In this document: positions 59,232 through 64,000 of the stretch, piece after piece | Position numbering within the stretch: the stretch's first letter is position 1 | Layout: every line of letters begins with the position of its first letter | From: Lineus longissimus | Taxonomy: Eukaryota; Nemertea; Pilidiophora; Heteronemertea; Lineidae | Reading direction: 5' to 3' | DNA: 64,000 nucleotides | Assembly (NCBI RefSeq): GCF_910592395.1 | Contig: NC_088320.1 | Coordinates: 1,054,001-1,118,000, forward strand | Notes under the pieces: model-generated | Seen by the model: the letters and a program-made list of their open reading frames with translations, nothing else | Database searches by the model: none | Told to the model about the DNA's origin: nothing | Position numbers and translations under genes: made by a program

Positions 59232-62200
59232 CTAGTCGAAGGCATTATCATCAAGATTGATCTTGTGATGAGTTATCAATGCTTTCATCATGACCTCCAT
59301 GCTCCGCACACGGTGTTCAATACTCTCTACTTGTTCAGCTAGCCTGTCTTGTTCTGCCACTTCCTAATTTGAAAATAGACATATAAATCAGTTTGGTTAT
59401 CATCCTGGACTTAGCCCTACGAAACAGTTAGCAGTTAGCCCAGACGAGCCTGCAACATGGCCAGGCAGGTATCACTTGGGAGTCGTTTATCAATAGATCG
59501 TATCCTGAGAAGAAGTTGATGACTCAACGATATTTTAAGATTCGTTTCTGAGGATTCCAGAAATGGAAGAGTAGGAAACGGTTGATTGAGAAGCGAGGGG
59601 AATGCCTTTCTGATAACTTACCGAGTTCTTGACCAGTACTCTTTCTATCCGCAGAAGGGACACCGTCTCCCTCGGGAAGATCTTCTGATACCACTTCCTG
59701 GACGTGTTAATCTTCAGTGTCTCTCTTATCTTACTGCAGCAGAGCTTTCGCAAGAAACCGAATCGTTTGGAGTGACGGAGTTTAAGTAGCAAGCCTTCGA
59801 AGCTGAGGGTGAGTTCAACCTGCAACATGAATAGAGGCAATGGGTTTCATCCGGATTGAGTTACTCCCTCGACAAGGCTATAAAGGCAAGGCAAAGTAAT
59901 GCCGTTTTGATCACGGCTCAACCTGGCGCTGAGAGGAATAGACTACGTGTTCCAAGATCCACTTTTGCCGAGAACACATTGCGAACAAATCGAGAAAGGA
60001 AGTCACAGTTTGTTCATGTTTTAGTTGCAGTTGCAGGCAGACTTCGTATCACTTTCTAATGTTGCAGGATTCGGGGCAACCAACAAGACCCCAGGTACAC
60101 TTCTCCGTTAAAATACCTGCATAGCCTTTCGTTTTAGAGCTGCTTGTTCTTGTACCGTCTTGATATCAGAAACCGCCAGACCAATCTGAAATGAAGGCAA
60201 TAATAAATTTTCAAGACCAGTAGAAGAAATAGTTTGCAAAAATATACAAATTTAAAAGCCATCGCGAACTAACCGTCCTTCATTGACAGGAAAGTAGTCT
60301 TGACCTCATCAGCTATTTAACCAAACTGACCAATAATATATTCCCTAAAGATTGTACTGACGTTTCCCTGTCCAGCTCAAAAGAAACCTTTCAATCAGTG
60401 ACTTTTTCTGGCAAAAGTTTGGAAACGACATCTTCACTCACCAGCAAATTCATGACAATGATGATCATGATGACAATAAAGAGGACAAACTGTGCCGTAG
60501 AGACGAAGTTGTACCAGGACTGGATGTGCCGATCATTTGTGTAGGGTTCATGGGCGACGACAGAATAGTCCAGGTCACCTGACATCATTGTGAATGTCTT
60601 GATCAGGGATGCCAGAAAAGTTCGGAAGGGGAACTGATTTAAAATGAAATTGAAATAAAACTTTAGCACGGATATTGCCTGCAAAAGATATCAATGCGTT
60701 TTCAAAATATATCAAAGATGAGGACACGAAAACAACCACTTGTTATGGATGACTCATCTGGTTGCTAAGTAATGCATTGGAATTGAACTGGTTGCCAAGT
60801 TACGTGTCAAAGAAACTCACCTGGTTGCCAAGTAACGAATGGAAGCTAAGACCAAATGCAGTAGCCAGCAGAAAGAGAACCGGGAAGAAACGGATGAAGG
60901 TCATCAGGACATCGGTGAACATCACAGAATAGATACCGACCACGGGCAATTTACGCATGAAGAGGACTAGGTTTAGCCATGCCCAGAAAATGGCAATACC
61001 GCTTATCTGCCATTGCCACGCCTGAAAAGAAGAGAAAGCTTTCTTCAAAGAGTTTTGCCGTTGCTTTGCCAGTTACTCCTCCCGCAGTTTTTTCACATCA
61101 TTTTAAATGGCCTTTCGTTTTCCCTGAGCTAACTATTCCAGCACATGTTTCACCACACAGGTGCAGCTGCGGCCAAGGGATCTTTGTACGAGCACTCACC
61201 AGTCTGATCCCAGTTGCACGCTGACATGGGTTGTCGAAGTCCAAGCAGAGCAACAGAGTAGTGATGATGATGGTCCATTCAATGTAGTTGATGTAGTTCC
61301 TGAAGTAGAGCCATTTGCTTTGGACTATCTGTATCAGCTGAAACATTCAAGGAAGCACAGAATGGAATCGTCGAGTAGACATTCGGATATCTAATACATG
61401 TAGTAAATCCAAATCTACTCATTTGAAAACGACAAAACACACAGAAAGAAGTTTATACGCCAGGTTTCTCCAGCCAGTTTACTCATGCAAGGACCCAACT
61501 ATAAACATGGCTGCTTTCTTCATAAAAGATGCTTGACCCATAAAAAGAAACTTTTGGAGACATTCCATCCCCGACCTAAGACAAAGCATTTCGTAGACTT
61601 GTTCCCGAGTACCACCTTGTTCAGCTTTGCATCTTGTAGAGATAGGCTGATCCGTTTGAACTATTTGGTCTCCCTCCAGGCCTCCAGGTTCGAGGACAAA
61701 ATTCTCACCTCTCTCGCAGCGATAATGAGAACAAATACTATGCTGCCGTATTTGCAAACCTCAGAGAAGGCGGACTGTTGGTTCACCTTGCCCAAGTCTG
61801 TAATGTACTGTACCACTTGTTCACACTCCGTCCCATTGTATGTGGCCAAATGAGTGAAATTGCTGAAATGAATAAGGAATATCATGAGAGTGGCCATGAC
61901 TGATCTCGTTCTGGTCAAAATGGTCTTTTAACCTGTGTCTGAAATCTTTCTCCTTCAGATTACAGTAAATGCAGGCAATCATTGAAATGGCACCGGGCCG
62001 AAAGGTACTTACAAGTACTGATATGTCCTCCTTCCTGCATCATCCAAAACGTAACCAGTGAGAAAGAGCAAAAACAGCAGGTAGACACTCAAGTTCACGT
62101 AGTAGAGAATTCGACCTGTTTTCCACTTCTGTCTCAGCAATGCTGTCACCAGTGGGTGGCTCAAGAGGTCTTGGCGTTTGGAGCCAACCTGAAGATCAAA

Positions 62201-63959
62201 CAAGGAGACACGATGAATACCGATTGGCATCAACAAAAATATATACGTCCAGAGAGATGCTAAGTCACCGATGCTGTACAAGGCAGAAAGGTAACAATGC
62301 TAACAGCAAACCTACCATGATCTGCAGCGGGTGGTTCTCGGACATAATGAAGATGTCATCGGTGTATGGTTGGGCTCCTGGCATCAACTTGTAGTCCTTG
62401 TAAGGATTCACTGAAAAAGCGGAACATGAAGCTGATTTGACTTGCTTCGAGTATTATTGTGAAAATCATTGAAATGTACCTGCACAGTGCTGGCTTTGAT
62501 TTTAAAGCTACTTAGAAACGCGCAGCCAGCAGACCCCTGACTTACAGAACATCTTCTTGGGCATGTTCATCAGCAACTATCTTCATTTTAACTGATTACA
62601 GAAGATGATTTACAATCCTGTAACTCCTACCTCCCGTATCTGTTATGGATGACCCTCCGTCACTTTGGTCCTCGCTCACCCATCGCTGCAGTAGGTAGGC
62701 ATCGTCAAGGAACTCGTAATTATACTCGATCGCGTATTCCGAATCGGAAGGTTTGGTCCCCCTTGGGTCACAGCAACGACTGAACACCTCCTCAGCTACA
62801 TCTGCGTAAGAATGGAAGGCATAATAATGATTAGGTACAGTGAGAACATGAGCAAGGAGAAGTACTTGTTTGGGATGTTGAACGAAGTTTGCAAAAGTGC
62901 ATTGCTACAGTTGTCTCAAAACAGGACACTTGTGCCAAGACTGTTACACATGCTTACAAAAGAGCATTGTTTCAGTTGTGTCTGAACAGGACACTTTATC
63001 CGAAGATAGCTGAAGCAAACATCAAGTACCTGGCATCTTTCTGATTAGTTTGCGCATAGGTGTGTCGTAGAATCGGTTGCTGTTGCCCGCGATTCGGTTT
63101 GGTAGCATGCTGTAGTCGTTAGACTGAAGAGAGTCTTTTACGCCGGAGTCAGAATGCTTCAGGACACTCTGTGCGTTCTTTAAGGCATCAGTCCATTTGC
63201 TTGAGTTAATGATGGTTAGTACCACGTTCCTGTAAATGGAATACGACACCTGATGCGGTAGGTCTTGTATTGGTCAAAGTGGTGGTCAAGTTTGACAGTT
63301 CTAATACATGTTCTGTAAAGTTGATGTGCGTCCTCCACATTATCACACGTGGATGCTGAATACTTGACTTGCCAAACTCAGAAATGCAGCGCCACTCGCG
63401 GACAAAGAAAGAACAACTCGACATTTTTTTCACCGGTTTTCGCTGCGCATGCGTACCAGCCATCCGGAAACTAATAATGGCGGCAATCTGAACTTGTTTT
63501 GTGTAAGTTTTTGAGAGTTCAAAAAGTTCTTTAAGGCTCATGATTTAAGATAATTTAGCAATCTGATAACTATTACGTGTTAAGAAACAGACGTACCACA
63601 GTTATAACCAGTTTACCTGTGTGAATTTGCTTTCACTGCGTGTAGAACAGTTGTTTTTCTCGTCCGTCGCCGCGAAAGATGACGGCTGGTACGCATGCGC
63701 AGCGAAAACCGGTGAAAAAAATGTCGAGTTGTTCTATCTTTGTCCGCGAGTGGCGCTGCATTTCTGAGTTTGGCAAGTCAAGTATTGGCGTGGTATCTAA
63801 TCAAAGGGCTCGAATGTGTACTTACTCATGTCCCTTGTCAATTGCCAGATCAAGGCAGTTGCATCCACTCCCTTCTGTCAGACCAACATCAGCATTGTAC
63901 TCCAACAACAGTTTGACAACCCCATCATTTCCTTTTCTAGCGGCGAGGTGGAAAGGGGT
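59232..63959 (-). CDS. TRPA1: TRPA1-like cation channel, C-terminal part (5' end beyond window)
   Basis: Plasma-membrane TRP channel of the ankyrin class, a calcium-permeable sensor of heat, chemicals or injury in the family. Thirteen exons are seen: 63826-63959, 63030-63229, 62631-62801, 62316-62410, 62013-62188, 61709-61862, 61200-61337, 60821-61021, 60442-60633, 60117-60185, 59622-59819 and 59232-59363 give a continuous frame of about 570 aa, with further ankyrin exons expected to the right. An ankyrin repeat (TPFHLAARKGNDGVVKLLL) precedes a linker, then S1 (NLSVYLLFLLFLTGYVL), S2-S4, S5 (FFPVLFLLATAFGLSF), a pore loop with MMSGDLDY, S6 (VLFIVIMIIIVMNLL) and the TRPA signature IGLAVSDIKTVQ, ALKRKAMQ. 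The tail ends in a coiled coil (EQDRLAEQVESIEHRVRSM) and NLDDNAFD. Note that twelve intervals are listed as certain. Confidence 0.88.
60752..60840. repeat. Tandem partial copies of a TRPA exon-intron border
   Basis: The end of exon 60821-61021 with its donor (actcacctggttgccaagta) has two diverged copies just inside the intron, at about 60753 (actcatctggttgctaagta) and 60787 (ctggttgccaagttac). They create extra donor-like sites. Confidence 0.6.
63361..63784. mobile_element. Inverted-repeat element in a TRPA intron
   Basis: Arms 63361-63461 and 63684-63784 (101 bp each) are almost exact inverted copies (tacttgacttgccaaactc against its complement; both hold caccggttttcgctgcgcat). The spacer is 222 bp. 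The whole lies between the last two visible ankyrin-linker exons. No transposase; a long-TIR MITE or foldback element is likely. Confidence 0.8.
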
Positions 63960-64000
63960 CTGAAAACGAATGGAGTGAAAGCTAGGCTACCAGCTACTTG

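Overview
This is a 64 kb window of animal nuclear DNA. Genes have GT-AG introns, long intergenic spacers, many small inverted-repeat elements, SINE-, LINE- and Ty3/gypsy-type remnants, minisatellites and homopolymer G runs of up to 22. The gene set is a multi-C-type-lectin-domain receptor, an LRR-FN3 receptor, a BIR-UBA-RING IAP, ATXN7L3, Gbx and a TRPA channel. This fits an invertebrate bilaterian (lophotrochozoan or invertebrate deuterostome), but the sequence alone does not settle the phylum.

Layout. All confident genes lie on the minus strand. 1-11440: a gene of at least 27 exons encoding at least eight C-type lectin-like domains (CTLDs); its 3' end lies beyond the left edge. I rebuilt its exons by splice sites and phase, and the frame stays open throughout. 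12328-17937: a complete three-exon LRR-FN3 transmembrane receptor. 19131-20986: a 26-bp minisatellite of 71 units. 23806-24786: an intronless IAP, followed just past its stop codon by about 325 bp of consecutive hairpins. 25.1-34.05 kb: a mobile-element graveyard with a decayed DDE transposase, a decayed Ty3/gypsy element, several inverted-repeat elements, a LINE 3' fragment and a plus-strand IAP RING pseudogene. 34439-38997: ATXN7L3, the Sgf11 homologue of the SAGA deubiquitinase module, complete in 11 exons and 333 aa, with a 17-nt microexon. 40.3-45.9 kb: tandem repeats, small elements and two tentative convergent hypothetical genes. 48347-53750: Gbx homeobox gene, complete in two exons, 527 aa. 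59232-63959: the C-terminal part of a TRPA1-like channel; its 5' end lies beyond the right edge.

Most noteworthy: (i) CTLD6 is completed by either of two tandem exons, both exactly 132 nt and phase 0-0, separated by a 50-nt intron, the usual arrangement for mutually exclusive splicing of a ligand-loop exon; (ii) the two-letter variant map of the minisatellite shows a 24-unit block repeated at a 29-unit offset; (iii) the LRR-FN3 receptor tail carries five Tyr-x-Asn (Grb2-SH2 type) motifs; (iv) the hairpin cluster abutting the IAP stop codon. The genes are ordinary chromosomal neighbours and show no sign of forming one pathway.
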